Assembly (NCBI RefSeq): GCF_029351045.1
Contig: NZ_JARKIN010000001.1
Span: 1,822,001-1,886,000, forward strand
DNA length: 64,000 nucleotides
DNA from: Streptomyces sp. WMMB303
Lineage (GTDB): Bacteria > Actinomycetota > Actinomycetes > Streptomycetales > Streptomycetaceae
Direction of reading: 5' to 3'
Each line of letters begins with the position of its first letter. Position 1 is the stretch's first letter. The translations under genes were made by a program, and so were the position numbers. The notes beneath the pieces were generated by a model. The model worked only from the letters and a program-made list of their open reading frames with translations. It did no database searches and had not been told where the DNA came from. Positions 33,696 through 42,989 of this stretch are shown here, piece after piece.

Positions 33696-34328
33696 ATGAC
33701 TTCCGCGCCCTCCGTGCTCGACCTCGCCCCCGTCCTCCCGGTCGTCGTACTGGAGGACGCGGCGGACGCCGTCCCGCTGGCCCGGGCGCTGGTGGCCGGC
33801 GGCCTGCCCGCGATCGAGGTGACGCTGCGGACCGGCGCCGCACCGGAGGCGATCCGCGCCGTCGCGGACGCCGTCCCCGAGGCCGTCGTCGGCGCGGGCA
33901 CGGTGCTGGGTCCGCCGGACGTGGAGACGGCGGTGGCGGCGGGTGCGCGCTTCCTCGTCAGCCCCGGCTGGACCGACTCGCTGCTGGAGGCCATGCGGGG
34001 CTCCGGAGTGCCCTTCCTGCCCGGGGTCGCGACCGCCTCCGAGGTGATGGCCCTGCTGGAGCGCGGAGTGACGGAGATGAAGTTCTTCCCCGCGCGCGCG
34101 GCAGGCGGCACGGGCTATCTGAAGTCCCTGGCCTCCCCGCTGCCGCGGGCCCGCTTCTGCCCCACCGGCGGCATCGCGGCAGACGACGCGGCCGACTACC
34201 TGGCGCTGCCCAACGTCGGCTGTGTGGGCGGCACCTGGATGCTGCCCGCCGACGCACTCGCGGCCAGGGACTGGGAACGGATCCGCGGGCTGGCCGCCGA
34301 GGCGGCGGCGCTACGGGGAACCCGGTAG
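33696..34328 (+). CDS. eda: KDPG/KHG aldolase
   Basis: 210 aa class I aldolase that splits 2-keto-3-deoxy-6-phosphogluconate (or 4-hydroxy-2-oxoglutarate) into pyruvate and an aldehyde. Catalytic E41 in AIEVTLRT and Schiff-base K129 in EMKFFPA are present, with VGAGTVL, FLVSPGW, FLPGVATASE and CPTGGI in the expected order. ATG 33696. Single gene behind the palindrome; no Entner-Doudoroff dehydratase is next to it. Confidence 0.92.
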   Translation: MTSAPSVLDLAPVLPVVVLEDAADAVPLARALVAGGLPAIEVTLRTGAAPEAIRAVADAVPEAVVGAGTVLGPPDVETAVAAGARFLVSPGWTDSLLEAMRGSGVPFLPGVATASEVMALLERGVTEMKFFPARAAGGTGYLKSLASPLPRARFCPTGGIAADDAADYLALPNVGCVGGTWMLPADALAARDWERIRGLAAEAAALRGTR

Positions 34329-34431
34329 ACGGTCAACCCCGCCCCCGCGCCCGCACGCCGACCGGGCACGGCCGCCGCCTGCGCCACGGCCGCCCCGCGC
34401 ACCCGACCCGCCCCGGCACCGCGACCGTCGA

Positions 34432-36039
34432 TCACACCGCGACCGCACCCCCGTCCAGCGCGAGCCGCCTCCCCTCGAACCGGCCGCGCAGCGCACGGTC
34501 GTGCGTGACCAGGACCACCGCGCCCGGGTAGCCGGTCAGGGCCTCCTCCAGTTCCTCCACCAGGGCGGGGGAGACATGATTCGTCGGCTCGTCCAGGAGG
34601 AGCAGGTCGACGGGGTCCGCGACCAGCCGGGCCAGGTCGATGCGCCGGCGTTGGCCGTAGGAGAGGTCGCCGACGCGCAGGTACAGCTCCGCCGGCCGGA
34701 AGAGGCCGAGGGAGAGCAGCGCATCGGCGTGCTCGTCGGCGGATCCGGGACGGCCCAGCGCGAAGGCCTCCGCCACCGTCAGGCCGGGGGGCCACGGTGT
34801 CTCGTCCTGGCGCAGATGGCCGGCCCTGCCCGGCACCCGCACCGCGCCCTCGTCCGGCCGCAGCTCGCCGGCCAGCAGCCGGAGCAGGGTGGTCTTGCCC
34901 GCGCCGTTCGGTCCGGTGACCAGCAGCCGGTCGGTGGGGCCCAGGGCGAGGGACTCCAGGTGGAGGCGGTCTCCCACCCGGACTCCGGTGAGTTCGGCGG
35001 CCGCGCCGGACTCGGCCGCCGCAGTGCGGATACGGGCCGTGAAGGAGAGCGGATCGGGCGGCGGCGCGACCGGTTCGGCCCGGAGGCGGTCGACGCGCTC
35101 GCGGGCGTTGCGGATACGCGCCATCGCGCCGTGCGCGCGGCCGCGGGCCCGGAAGCCGCCGTGGCCGAAGTTGGCCAGCGGCACCTTGCGCGGAATACCG
35201 TCCAGGCGGGCGGCGTTGCCGGCGGCCAGCCGCTCGTTGCGGGCCAGCTCCGCGCGCCACTCCTCGTACTCCTGCAGCCGGCGGCGGCGGTCGGCGGCCT
35301 TGGCGGCGCGATAGCCCAGGTAGCCGTCGCCGTAGCGGGTGATCCTTCCGCCGTCGGCCTCCAGGATCGTCGTGGTCAGGCGCTGGAGGAAGACGCGGTC
35401 GTGGGTGACCGCGAGCACCGTCCCGCGGTGTGCCCGCAGTTGCTCCTCCAGCCAGGCGACGGCCCCGTCGTCCAGATCGTTCGTCGGCTCGTCCAGCAGA
35501 AGCAGCTCCGGGCGGCCCGCCAGGACCGCGGCCAGGGAGAGCCGGGAGCGCTCGCCGCCGGAGAGCGTGCCGACGCGGCGCTCGCGGGGCAGCCCGGGCA
35601 GGCCGAGGTGATGCAGGGCGGTCTCCACCCGGTGGTCGGCCTGGTAGCCGTCCCGGGCCTCGTAGCGCTCGACGAGCGCGGCGTACGCCTCCGGGCTGCC
35701 GCCGTCGCCGAGTGCCCGCCCGGCCCGGCGCAGCTCGGCCTCCAGCGCGCGCAGGTCCGCCATCGACAGGTCGATGGCCTCCTGGACGGTGGCGGTCGGC
35801 GGGAGCGGGAGGGTCTGCGGCAGGTAGCCGACGCCGCCCGCCGCGGTCACGGTCAACTCGCCGTGATCCGGGTGCTCCCGCCCGGCGAGGAGCTTGAGGA
35901 ACGTCGACTTGCCGGAGCCGTTGTCCCCGATGAGGCCGGCCTTCTCCCCCGGCTTGAGCGTGCAGGAGACCTGGTCGAGGACGGTACGGCCGGAGTAGCG
36001 CTTGGTGACGCCGCGCAGGGTGAGTTGTGAGGTGCGCAA
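34432..36039 (-). CDS. ABC-F protein, antibiotic-resistance type
   Basis: 535 aa with two ABC domains and no membrane segments. Walker A GDNGSGKST and GPNGAGKTT; signatures TLSGGERSRLSLA and DLSYGQRRRIDLA; Walker B LLLLDEPTNDLD and LLLLDEPTNHVS. ABC-F proteins bind the ribosomal E site; the streptomycete TlrC/OleB/CarA group displaces macrolides and similar drugs. The linker between domains is medium length. TTG start 36039 with AGGAGGGA upstream. The promoter lies about 120 bp upstream and the leader contains two tiny ORFs, as expected for drug-inducible members. No biosynthetic cluster is near, so it is likely a stand-alone resistance gene. Confidence 0.9.
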   Translation of the reverse strand: MRTSQLTLRGVTKRYSGRTVLDQVSCTLKPGEKAGLIGDNGSGKSTFLKLLAGREHPDHGELTVTAAGGVGYLPQTLPLPPTATVQEAIDLSMADLRALEAELRRAGRALGDGGSPEAYAALVERYEARDGYQADHRVETALHHLGLPGLPRERRVGTLSGGERSRLSLAAVLAGRPELLLLDEPTNDLDDGAVAWLEEQLRAHRGTVLAVTHDRVFLQRLTTTILEADGGRITRYGDGYLGYRAAKAADRRRRLQEYEEWRAELARNERLAAGNAARLDGIPRKVPLANFGHGGFRARGRAHGAMARIRNARERVDRLRAEPVAPPPDPLSFTARIRTAAAESGAAAELTGVRVGDRLHLESLALGPTDRLLVTGPNGAGKTTLLRLLAGELRPDEGAVRVPGRAGHLRQDETPWPPGLTVAEAFALGRPGSADEHADALLSLGLFRPAELYLRVGDLSYGQRRRIDLARLVADPVDLLLLDEPTNHVSPALVEELEEALTGYPGAVVLVTHDRALRGRFEGRRLALDGGAVAV

Positions 36040-36120
36040 GGGTCGGTCCCTCCTGGCCCGGTACGGGCCGGAACGAGGCGAATGACGGCTCGGCGGGGCG
36101 CGGGACGGCGGAGCGGTGCT

Positions 36121-36206
36121 CTACGCGGTCGGCGCCATCGGTCTCAGAGGGAACCCATGAGCAGAAAGGTACGGCACATCCGACGCTTTGACAAGACGAA
36201 ACGTCT
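36121..36206 (-). promoter_or_regulatory. Promoter, operator and leader of the ABC-F gene
   Basis: Minus strand: -35 TTGTCA (36194-36189), 17-bp spacer, -10 TACCTT (36171-36166). The palindrome AGACG-AAA-CGTCT (36194-36206) touches the -35 and nearly repeats the operator of the TetR gene at 12652. The transcript would begin near 36159. Two mini-ORFs follow: MGSL from ATG 36158, almost leaderless, and MAPTA from ATG 36138, each ended by a stop. About 80 bp remain to the TTG start. Confidence 0.6.
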
Positions 36207-36432
36207 CGCCTCGTTCAGGTGTTTCACGAGCCCCGGCGGCGGGTCGGCAGAGGGCGCTGCGGCTGCCCGAACCCCCGGCCGCACCACCGCCGCAGACCCG
36301 CTTCCGCTCCCCCCACCGGCGACCGAGAGCGCGCCCCGGACCGGCCCGGGGGGCCGGGTCCGGCCCGTACCGAGGACCGTCGCCGCCGAACTCCCGGTAC
36401 GGGGCCGCCTCGAACGCCGGTAGGTTGCCCGC

Positions 36433-36984
36433 ATGGCGACTGACAGCGCGCCCGGCGGCGACGGGGCGATATGCCCCGGCTGCGGCGGCGGCGAAACACG
36501 ACCCGTGCCCGAGGCGCGCACCGGCAAGGGCGCGCTCCGCAAGGAGCTGGGCACCCGGCTGGCCAAAGGGCCGGAGAAGACCGGCGACGGCTGTATGCAC
36601 TTCCTGGAGGGCATGGTGCTCACCGGAATAGGTGTGGCGCTCGCCTGGACGGGCATGGACCAGGACAAACCGCTCCACCTCGGCGGCGGCATCCTGCTGG
36701 CCGCCGTGTGCTTCATCGGCACCATCGTCGTGGTGCGCGGCGACCGGCAGGAACAGGACGCGGAGTCGGCCGGTGCGGCGCGGGCCGACGCACTGTGGGC
36801 GCCCGCCCGCTACTGCTACGGCTGTGAATCCGTCTTCTGCCCCGGCGGGGAACCCTGGCCCGGTGTGCTGACGCCGGAGGAGTTCCGCACCTACGTGTGG
36901 ACGGAGGCCGGCTACGCGGACCAACTGCCCCAGCACGCACCCCGCAGCGGGGCACGCGGCGGCCGCCACCGGGGCACCGGCTAG
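36433..36984 (+). CDS. Zinc-ribbon membrane protein of unknown function
   Basis: 183 aa. CPGCGGG near the N-terminus and CYGCESVFCPGGEPW near the C-terminus could form two zinc-binding knuckles on the same side of the membrane; between them are two helices (FLEGMVLTGIGVALAW and GGGILLAAVCFIGTIVVV). TAGGTT at 36421-36426 ends 6 bp before ATG 36433, so the mRNA is probably leaderless. No family recognised. Confidence 0.7.
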   Translation: MATDSAPGGDGAICPGCGGGETRPVPEARTGKGALRKELGTRLAKGPEKTGDGCMHFLEGMVLTGIGVALAWTGMDQDKPLHLGGGILLAAVCFIGTIVVVRGDRQEQDAESAGAARADALWAPARYCYGCESVFCPGGEPWPGVLTPEEFRTYVWTEAGYADQLPQHAPRSGARGGRHRGTG

Positions 36985-37017
36985 CGCACGGCCGCGCGGG
37001 CGCCCCGCCGTGCCCCG

Positions 37018-38295
37018 CTACCGGCGCAGATGCCCCGTGTCGTTCAGGAGCCGCAGCGAGGCGTTGCCGTCGGCGTAGTAGGCGACGGCGGAGAGGGAGC
37101 CGGCCGACAGCTCCATCCGGAACAGCGCTTCGGCCGGGGCGCCCAGCGCGAGCCGGGCCAGCGTCTTGACCGGGGTCACATGGGTGACGAGCAGCACGGT
37201 GCGACCGGCGTAGCGGGCCAGCAGCTTGTCCCGGGCCACCGCGACCCGGCGGGCCACCTCCTCGAAGGACTCGCCGCCCCCGGTGGGACGGGCCCCGGCG
37301 GAGGCCAGCCAGGCGTCCAGGTCCTCCGGGTGGCGCTCGCGCACCTCGGCGAAGGTGAGGCCCTCCCAGGCGCCGAAGTCGGTCTCGCGCAGCCCCTCGT
37401 CGGTACGCACGCTCAGCCCGAGGCGGTCCGCGACAGCGGTCGCCGTCTCCTGGCAGCGGCGCAGCGGCGAGGCGACCACGGCCTGGACGGTGCCGCGCGC
37501 GGCGAGCGCCTCGGCGGCCGCGGCGGCCTGCTGACGGCCGACCGCGGAGAGTTCGGGGTCGGAGCCGCCGCTGCCGGAGAACCGTTTCCCGGGCGTGAGC
37601 GGCGTCTCCCCGTGCCGCAGCAGCACGAAGGTGGTGGGGGTGCCGAGGTCGGGCCCCCAGCCCGGGCGGGCGGCGGGAGCGGCGGTACCCGCCGTGCCGG
37701 TCCCGTCGTCCGCCGCGGAAGAGGGCGCCCTCGCCGCGCTTCCCGTGCTCCCGCCGGAACCGGTGCGGCCCGTACCGGACCCGTCCTGGCCGGCGCCGGA
37801 CCCGCTCGGGTGCGCGCCGGGCCCGGTGTCGAGCTCCGCCCGGGAGACGTCCGGCTGCCAGCGCCCGCCCCGCTTCCCGGCGTCCATCGCCTCGTTGGCG
37901 AGCCGGTCCGCGTGCTTGTTCTTCTCGCGCGGGATCCACTCGTAGCTGACCGCGTCCGGCGGGAAGACCGCGGCGGCCTCCGCTGCGAGGGGCCGCATGT
38001 CCGGGTGCTTGATCTTCCAGCGGCCCGACATCTGCTCGACGACGAGCTTGGAGTCCATCCGCACCAGCACCGCGGCGTCGGCGTCGAGTTCGCGCGCGGC
38101 GCGCAGCCCGGCGACCAGGCCTCGGTACTCGGCGACGTTGTTGGTGGCCCTGCCGATGAACTCGGCGGTCTCGCGGAGGGTCCCGCCCGAGGCCGCGTCC
38201 TTGACCACGGCACCGTATCCGGCCGGGCCGGGATTGCCGCGCGAGCCGCCGTCGGCCTCGACGACGAAGGTGCGGCGCGCCTGGCCCCCGCTCAT
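37018..38295 (-). CDS. Bifunctional RNase H / acid phosphatase
   Basis: 425 aa fusion as in mycobacterial Rv2228c. RNase HI domain first: D15 (VVEADGGSRGNPGPAGYG), E56 (NNVAEYRGL), D81 (VRMDSKLVVE) and NKHADRLANEAMD. A linker of about 50 residues rich in Gly, Ser and Thr follows, then a histidine phosphatase with LLRHGETPLTPGKRFSG and a later LLVTHVTP. The phosphatase is CobC-like (alpha-ribazole phosphatase). Third gene of an operon after the Nif3-like and zinc-ribbon genes, 25 bp from the latter. The nuclease removes RNA in RNA-DNA hybrids. Confidence 0.93.
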   Translation of the reverse strand: MSGGQARRTFVVEADGGSRGNPGPAGYGAVVKDAASGGTLRETAEFIGRATNNVAEYRGLVAGLRAARELDADAAVLVRMDSKLVVEQMSGRWKIKHPDMRPLAAEAAAVFPPDAVSYEWIPREKNKHADRLANEAMDAGKRGGRWQPDVSRAELDTGPGAHPSGSGAGQDGSGTGRTGSGGSTGSAARAPSSAADDGTGTAGTAAPAARPGWGPDLGTPTTFVLLRHGETPLTPGKRFSGSGGSDPELSAVGRQQAAAAAEALAARGTVQAVVASPLRRCQETATAVADRLGLSVRTDEGLRETDFGAWEGLTFAEVRERHPEDLDAWLASAGARPTGGGESFEEVARRVAVARDKLLARYAGRTVLLVTHVTPVKTLARLALGAPAEALFRMELSAGSLSAVAYYADGNASLRLLNDTGHLRR

Positions 38296-38320
38296 CGCGG
38301 ACCTCCGCAGGCCACCGGGC

Positions 38321-39064
38321 TCACAGCCCCGACTCCGGGGTGCGCACCAGGATGCGGCGGCAGTTCTCGCAGCGCACGACCGCGTCGGCGGGCGCCTCGC
38401 GCACCTCGTTCAGCTCGGTGATGTTCAGCTCCAGCCGACAGCCCTCGCAGCGGCGCTGGTAGAGCTTGGCGGCGCCGACCCCGCCCTCGCGCTCCCGGAT
38501 CTTGTCGTAGAGCTTGAGCAGTTCGCCGGGGACGGCGCCGGCGACCGTCTCGCGCTCCTTGCGGACCCGCGTCAGCTCGGCGTCGATCTCCTCCAGCGCG
38601 GCGTCCCGGCGCGCGGTGGCGTCCTGGACCCTGGCGCCGACGGACTCGACCCGCTCGCCCAGTTCGGCGGAGCGCTCGGCGGCGGACTCGCGGCGCTCCA
38701 TGACCTCCAGGACGACGTCCTCCAGGTCGCTCTGGCGCTTGGCGAGCGAGGCGATCTCGCTCTGCAGGTTGGCCAGGTCCTTGGGGTTGGTCACCGCTCC
38801 CGAATCGAGGCGCTGCTGGTCGCGGACCGCGCGCTGACGGACCTGGTCGACGTCCTGCTCCGCCTTGGTCTGCTCGCGGGTGGTGTCGCTCTCCTCGGTC
38901 TGCGCGGCCACGAGCAGGTCGCGGAGCTGGGCGAGGTCGGCGTCCAGCCGCTGGATCTCCTCGTGCTCGGGCAGGGTCTTGCGCTTGTGCGCGAGCTGCG
39001 TCAGGCGCGTATCGAGTGCCTGGACGTCGAGCAGGCGGATCTGATCGGCGGGCGCGGCGTTCAG
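38321..39064 (-). CDS. Coiled-coil zinc-ribbon protein (CT398-like), CTG start
   Basis: 247 aa. Long antiparallel coiled coil (about 10-190, rich in Glu, Arg, Gln) followed by a zinc ribbon CEGCRLEL...CENCRR. Related to the C4-type zinc-ribbon proteins seen beside Nif3 and RNase H genes throughout actinobacteria; role unknown, possibly nucleic-acid binding. The only codon that fits the conserved opening NAAPADQIRLLDVQALD is CTG at 39064, which overlaps the TGA of the upstream gene (CTGA). It is therefore likely started by re-initiation. Confidence 0.85.
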   Translation of the reverse strand: MNAAPADQIRLLDVQALDTRLTQLAHKRKTLPEHEEIQRLDADLAQLRDLLVAAQTEESDTTREQTKAEQDVDQVRQRAVRDQQRLDSGAVTNPKDLANLQSEIASLAKRQSDLEDVVLEVMERRESAAERSAELGERVESVGARVQDATARRDAALEEIDAELTRVRKERETVAGAVPGELLKLYDKIREREGGVGAAKLYQRRCEGCRLELNITELNEVREAPADAVVRCENCRRILVRTPESGL

Positions 39065-39990
39065 TTGGGGGCTCCCGGAGTGAGGTCGTGGTCGGTCGAT
39101 GCGGTCTGCTGGGCCGTGGCCGGGCGGGAGAGCGGTGACTCCTGCGGCAGCGAGGGCGCGTGCGCGGTCCACGGGTCGGTGACGGTACGCGAGACCTCGG
39201 TGCGCAGGTCCCAGCCCTCCCGCTCGGCGACGGCGTCGAGCTGCGCGGCCGCCTGCTCGCACCAGGGCCACTCGGTGGCGAAGTGCGCGGCGTCCAGCAG
39301 GGCGAGCGGGGAGTGTTCCCGGGCCTCGGAGGCGGGGTGGTGGCGCAGGTCGGCGGTGAGATAGGCGTCGACGCCCGCGGCGCGCACCGTCTCGAAGAGG
39401 CTGTCGCCGGAGCCGCCGCACACGGCGATCGTCGCCACCGGCATGGCGGGGTCGCCCGCGGCCCGGAGGCCCTGCGCGGTGACGGGCAGCGCGGCGGCGG
39501 CCCGCTCCAGGACGTCGCCGAGCGGCAGCGGGCGCTCCAGTTCGCAGATCCGGCCCAGCCCGCGCCGGCCGGCGGGGTCGGTGGGGTCGGGCACCAGCGG
39601 CCGCAACACGCGCAGCCCGAGCGCCCCGGCGAGCGCGTCGGAGACGCCGGGGTCGGCGGTGTCGGCGTTGGTGTGCGCGACGTGCAGGGCCACGCCGTTG
39701 CGGATCAGGGTGTGTACGACGCGGCCCTTGAAGGTGTCGGCCGCGACGGTGGTGGTGCCCCGCAGATAGAGCGGATGGTGGGTGACCAGCAGCTCGGCAC
39801 CCTTGGCGACGGCCTCGTCGGCGACCTGCTGCACGGGGTCGACGGCGAACAGGACCCGGCTGACACGTGCTTGCGGGTCGGAGACGTCGCCGCAGACGGT
39901 GCCGACGGCGTCCCACTGCTCGGCGCGGTCGCGCGGCCACAGGGTGTCGAGCGCGGCGATGACTTCGGAGAGTGTGGGCTGTGCTGGCAC
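39061..39990 (-). CDS. Nif3-like dinuclear metal centre protein
   Basis: 309 aa. Metal ligands appear in LLVTHHPLYLRG (HH), HVAHTNAD and HFATEWPW; ICGGSGD-like VCGGSGDSLF marks the inserted domain. The family (YqfO/YbgI) forms ring-shaped hexamers; some act as GTP cyclohydrolase 1 type 2 or are proposed to handle metals, but no settled role. First gene of the Nif3-zinc ribbon-RNase H operon; GTG 39990. Confidence 0.9.
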   Translation of the reverse strand: MPAQPTLSEVIAALDTLWPRDRAEQWDAVGTVCGDVSDPQARVSRVLFAVDPVQQVADEAVAKGAELLVTHHPLYLRGTTTVAADTFKGRVVHTLIRNGVALHVAHTNADTADPGVSDALAGALGLRVLRPLVPDPTDPAGRRGLGRICELERPLPLGDVLERAAAALPVTAQGLRAAGDPAMPVATIAVCGGSGDSLFETVRAAGVDAYLTADLRHHPASEAREHSPLALLDAAHFATEWPWCEQAAAQLDAVAEREGWDLRTEVSRTVTDPWTAHAPSLPQESPLSRPATAQQTASTDHDLTPGAPN

Positions 39991-40203
39991 GGGGGCAAGG
40001 CTACCTGTCCGCGGCGACGGCGCTCCCGGCCCGGTGGGCATACCCGCACGCACCCGGCACCGGCCTCGGAGCGGGCGGCGCGACACTCCTGGACCACCCG
40101 CGGACGAACACGAATTCGGTCACTCGTACGCGTGAAGCGGCTCAGCTCCCGCTGTCCGCGCCCGAATCCGGGGCCTAGCTTCGTGACCGGAGGTGACCGC
40201 AAG

Positions 40204-41562
40204 ATGACGGTGAGTGCCGCCAGGGTCATGAACGAGAGCTTCACGGTCGCGGCGGACGGCTCCTACGCCGCCCGGCTCACCGCGCACGCCGGGACGGAGC
40301 TCTGGTATCCGGAGCGCTGGACTCTCGACGGACCGGAGCCGTACGCGGTGCCGCTCCCCGTGGCGCAGCCGGAGGACGCGGACAGCGGCGTGCTGCCGCT
40401 GTCGGACGGGCGGGTGCTGATCGCCCGCCGGACGCAGGGACGTTGCTCGCTGGCGCTGCTCTACCCCTCGGGCCGGGAGACCGGCGAGCGGCGGCTGGGC
40501 ACCGTGGAGACGGATGCGCTGCGGCTGCTGCCCCCGGCACCGTGCGGGACGCGGGCCTATGCGCTGGCCCGGGAGCCGGACGGCAGCGCCACCGGCGTGT
40601 GGCTGGTGACCGACGGCTCGGCCCGGCCGCCCACGCGGCTCGCCCGGCTGCACGGCCGCTGGTCGGGCGGCGCGTGGCTGGACCGGGAGGGCCGGATGCT
40701 CGCGCTCGACACCGCCGGACCGGACGGCGGCGGCCCCACCAGGACCGTCGCGGTGGACCTCGGCGCGGACGGCGAGACCTCCCCGCTGCTGGAGATCGCC
40801 GAGGGAAGCGACGACCGGCTGCTGCTCGCCGATCCGGACAGCGGCCTGCTGCTCGTCCGCTCGGACGCCCCCGGCGAGCCGCGGCTGGGCTGGGGGGTGC
40901 TGGGCAGCCACCGCCCGGTCCGGTTCCCCGAGGCGCTGCACCCCAGAGGCACCCGGCTGACGCCGATCGCCGTCCAGCCGGGGCAGACGCTGCTGCCCGA
41001 GCGGTGCGCCGTGGCGCTGCGGGTGGACGGGCCGCAGGGCACCTGGCTCGCCGTGTGGCGGCCCGGCCTGCGCGAGGTGCGGCACCTGGCGAGCCCGGCC
41101 GGGTGGCTGGCGGGCCACGGGCTGTGGACGGCCGGCGGCGAACTGCGCGTCCCCTGCTCGACGGTGCACACTCCGTGCGGACTGGCCCGGATGCGGGCCC
41201 CGCTGCCCGACCCGGAAGTCCCCCGAGCCGCACCAGCACCAGCGCCCCCTCCCCCACCCGCACCGGCAGCGCCACCGGCCCCGGCGGACCGGAGCTCGAC
41301 GGGGGCGCCCGTCGCGCCGGACGGAGAGCCGCCGCGCACCGCACCGCGGCCGCCCGAGCGGCCGGAGCCCACGGCTCCGCCCGTCGGCGACGTCACGTCT
41401 CTACAACATCACGATCACGGAGGGCCACCCTCCGGACTGCTGGGTTCCCTGGTGGGCAGAGGAGTTTCCGCAGGCAGTACGGCACCGTTCGGGGCTCTGG
41501 AGGACGCGGCGCGGAAACCGGTCCCGCTCCAACAGGCTCCACTGCCCAGCGGAACGGCGTGA
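40204..41562 (+). CDS. Hypothetical protein, beta-propeller-like
   Basis: 452 aa. Repeated blocks of about 45 residues with strands such as DGRVLIARRTQGRCSLALLYP, REPDGSATGVWLVTDGSARP and ADPDSGLLLVRSDAP suggest a propeller. After residue 340 the sequence turns into a Pro/Ala-rich tail (APAPPPPPAPAAPPAP) and a short C-terminal part whose codon bias is weaker. GGAGGTGA at 40190-40197 precedes ATG 40204. No signal peptide, so cytoplasmic; function unknown. Confidence 0.7.
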   Translation: MTVSAARVMNESFTVAADGSYAARLTAHAGTELWYPERWTLDGPEPYAVPLPVAQPEDADSGVLPLSDGRVLIARRTQGRCSLALLYPSGRETGERRLGTVETDALRLLPPAPCGTRAYALAREPDGSATGVWLVTDGSARPPTRLARLHGRWSGGAWLDREGRMLALDTAGPDGGGPTRTVAVDLGADGETSPLLEIAEGSDDRLLLADPDSGLLLVRSDAPGEPRLGWGVLGSHRPVRFPEALHPRGTRLTPIAVQPGQTLLPERCAVALRVDGPQGTWLAVWRPGLREVRHLASPAGWLAGHGLWTAGGELRVPCSTVHTPCGLARMRAPLPDPEVPRAAPAPAPPPPPAPAAPPAPADRSSTGAPVAPDGEPPRTAPRPPERPEPTAPPVGDVTSLQHHDHGGPPSGLLGSLVGRGVSAGSTAPFGALEDAARKPVPLQQAPLPSGTA

Positions 41563-41656
41563 CCAGCGGATGGAACGCCCTGAAGGACGTCACCCCGGCT
41601 CGATAAACTCCGCCGGGTACGACGGCAGAGCAAGAGATTGACGGAGTGACATCACG

Positions 41657-41806
41657 ATGTCGGACACCCAGACCGAGACGCCCAGCACCACGCAGACGGC
41701 CGGCGAGGGGACTCACCGGGGGAAGCACAGGGGGGAAGCCGCCGCACAGGAGGAGCAGACCGTACCGGCGCAGGGCCGGCACCGCCGTCCCGAGCCCGCA
41801 CAGTAG
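41657..41806 (+). CDS. Small basic conserved hypothetical protein
   Basis: 49 aa, begins MSDTQTETPSTTQTAGEG and then has three RHR-type basic motifs: GTHRGKHRG, QGRHRRPE. Similar tiny proteins with GKHRG/GRHRR repeats are common in streptomycetes as far as I remember; function unknown, possibly RNA or DNA binding. GGAG about 11 nt before ATG 41657. Followed by a strong hairpin terminator. Confidence 0.65.
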   Translation: MSDTQTETPSTTQTAGEGTHRGKHRGEAAAQEEQTVPAQGRHRRPEPAQ

Positions 41807-41856
41807 CCGACGGCAGGCCGTCGGCCGGCGCCGCACAGGCGCAACGGCACCTGGCG

Positions 41857-41895
41857 GGGCCCCGGCCACCTTCCGACCGATGGTGGCCGGGGCCC
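41857..41895 (+). terminator. Hairpin terminator
   Basis: 14-bp perfect stem (41857-41870 with 41882-41895), extended by G-U and C-G pairs, loop of 11 nt. It lies about 50 bp after the small basic protein gene. Confidence 0.8.
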
Positions 41896-42557
41896 TGCCG
41901 TGTGTGCGGAAGGAGAACCAGCCCCCGCCCGGCTCCCCCGCGGGCCCGGCACCCGACCGGGCCGTGGCCGGCCAAGGCCGGCAGCAGATGGTGTCCGAGG
42001 CTCTTCCTCCCTCTCGGAGTGGCATTTTCCGTTGCGTCGACCATCTGGCGGACTCCACAGGGCGCGCGGTGAGTTTCCCTGCGGGCGATCCGACCAGTGA
42101 GTTGGTAAAACCACACCTTCGACCCTTTCCACGAATGCGATTTCCGAAATCTCCACTTTGCGATATTCCCGGGCGCCGCACTTCAAAGCGACAACTACGT
42201 GGATATTCCACGGAGTTCGAGGGTCGCGGTCGGTGACACCGACAGACCGATCACCACCCTCTGTTGAACGGCCATCAGGCGAACCGGCTTCAGCGGGCAT
42301 CGAGGGCCGTGCGGCCGGCGGATCACGCCATCCCGGGTGCGGCGATCAGGACCGTCAGCGACACATCACCGGGAGGGAAATCCGGTTCGGGGAGGGATCC
42401 GAGTCGGCATTCAACAGACCTGTCACGACGGTGACGGCATCATTCGCATGCCGCCCACCGATGTCACACTCGCGTCACTTCCGTTGATATTCGCAACTGA
42501 GTCCTATAGGAACGGCATGTGGGGAGACATTCACCACTGAGCAGCACAAGGAGTCAA
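41896..42557. other. Gene-free region, AT-richer than its surroundings
   Basis: No frame has normal codon bias. From about 42100 to 42540 the base composition is clearly lower in GC. TTGATA...TATAGG (about 42483-42509, spacer 15) may be the promoter of the secreted-protein gene that follows. I see no RNA gene. Confidence 0.5.
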
Positions 42558-42977
42558 ATGAACCGCACCAGAGTGGGCATAGCGCTCGGATCCACCGCGC
42601 TCCTGTCCGCCACCGCCGTCGCAATCGCTCCGGGCGCTACCGCTGCCCCGGCATCGGCGCCGGCACTGAAATCGGCAGCTGTCGACTGTTCCTGGTCCAA
42701 GCCCGGCGACAAGGACCACTCCTCGTACAAGGGCCTCCGGAGCGGAGTGTACTCGGCCCCCGTACGGAAAGGACCGTACGGCGACTGCAGTGCGACGAGG
42801 TGGCTCTACACGGACGATGCCCCGATGATCGATTACCACTGCTACGTCACCAACTCGTACGGCAACACGTGGACTTACGTACGCGTGCAGACCGGAACCC
42901 TGAGCGACTACGGCTGGATCTACGACGGCAACCTGCCCTCCAACGGCAGCGGCCACGGATCACCGGTGCACTGCTGA
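42558..42977 (+). CDS. Small secreted SH3-like protein
   Basis: 139 aa with a signal peptide (about 1-34, MNRTRVGIALGSTALLSATA). The mature part has five Cys and a strand pattern YSAPVRKGPYGDCSA, DYHCYVTNSYGNTWTYVRVQ and GWIYDGNLP, like bacterial SH3 domains that bind cell wall. ATG 42558 follows AAGGAG. A T-rich hairpin terminator follows the stop. Confidence 0.75.
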   Translation: MNRTRVGIALGSTALLSATAVAIAPGATAAPASAPALKSAAVDCSWSKPGDKDHSSYKGLRSGVYSAPVRKGPYGDCSATRWLYTDDAPMIDYHCYVTNSYGNTWTYVRVQTGTLSDYGWIYDGNLPSNGSGHGSPVHC

Positions 42978-42989
42978 TCTCGCTCTTCC

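Noticed and set aside
36082..36423. 113-codon plus-strand frame in the ABC-F upstream region
   Set aside because: No ribosome-binding site, no conserved feature, and it covers the promoter and operator.
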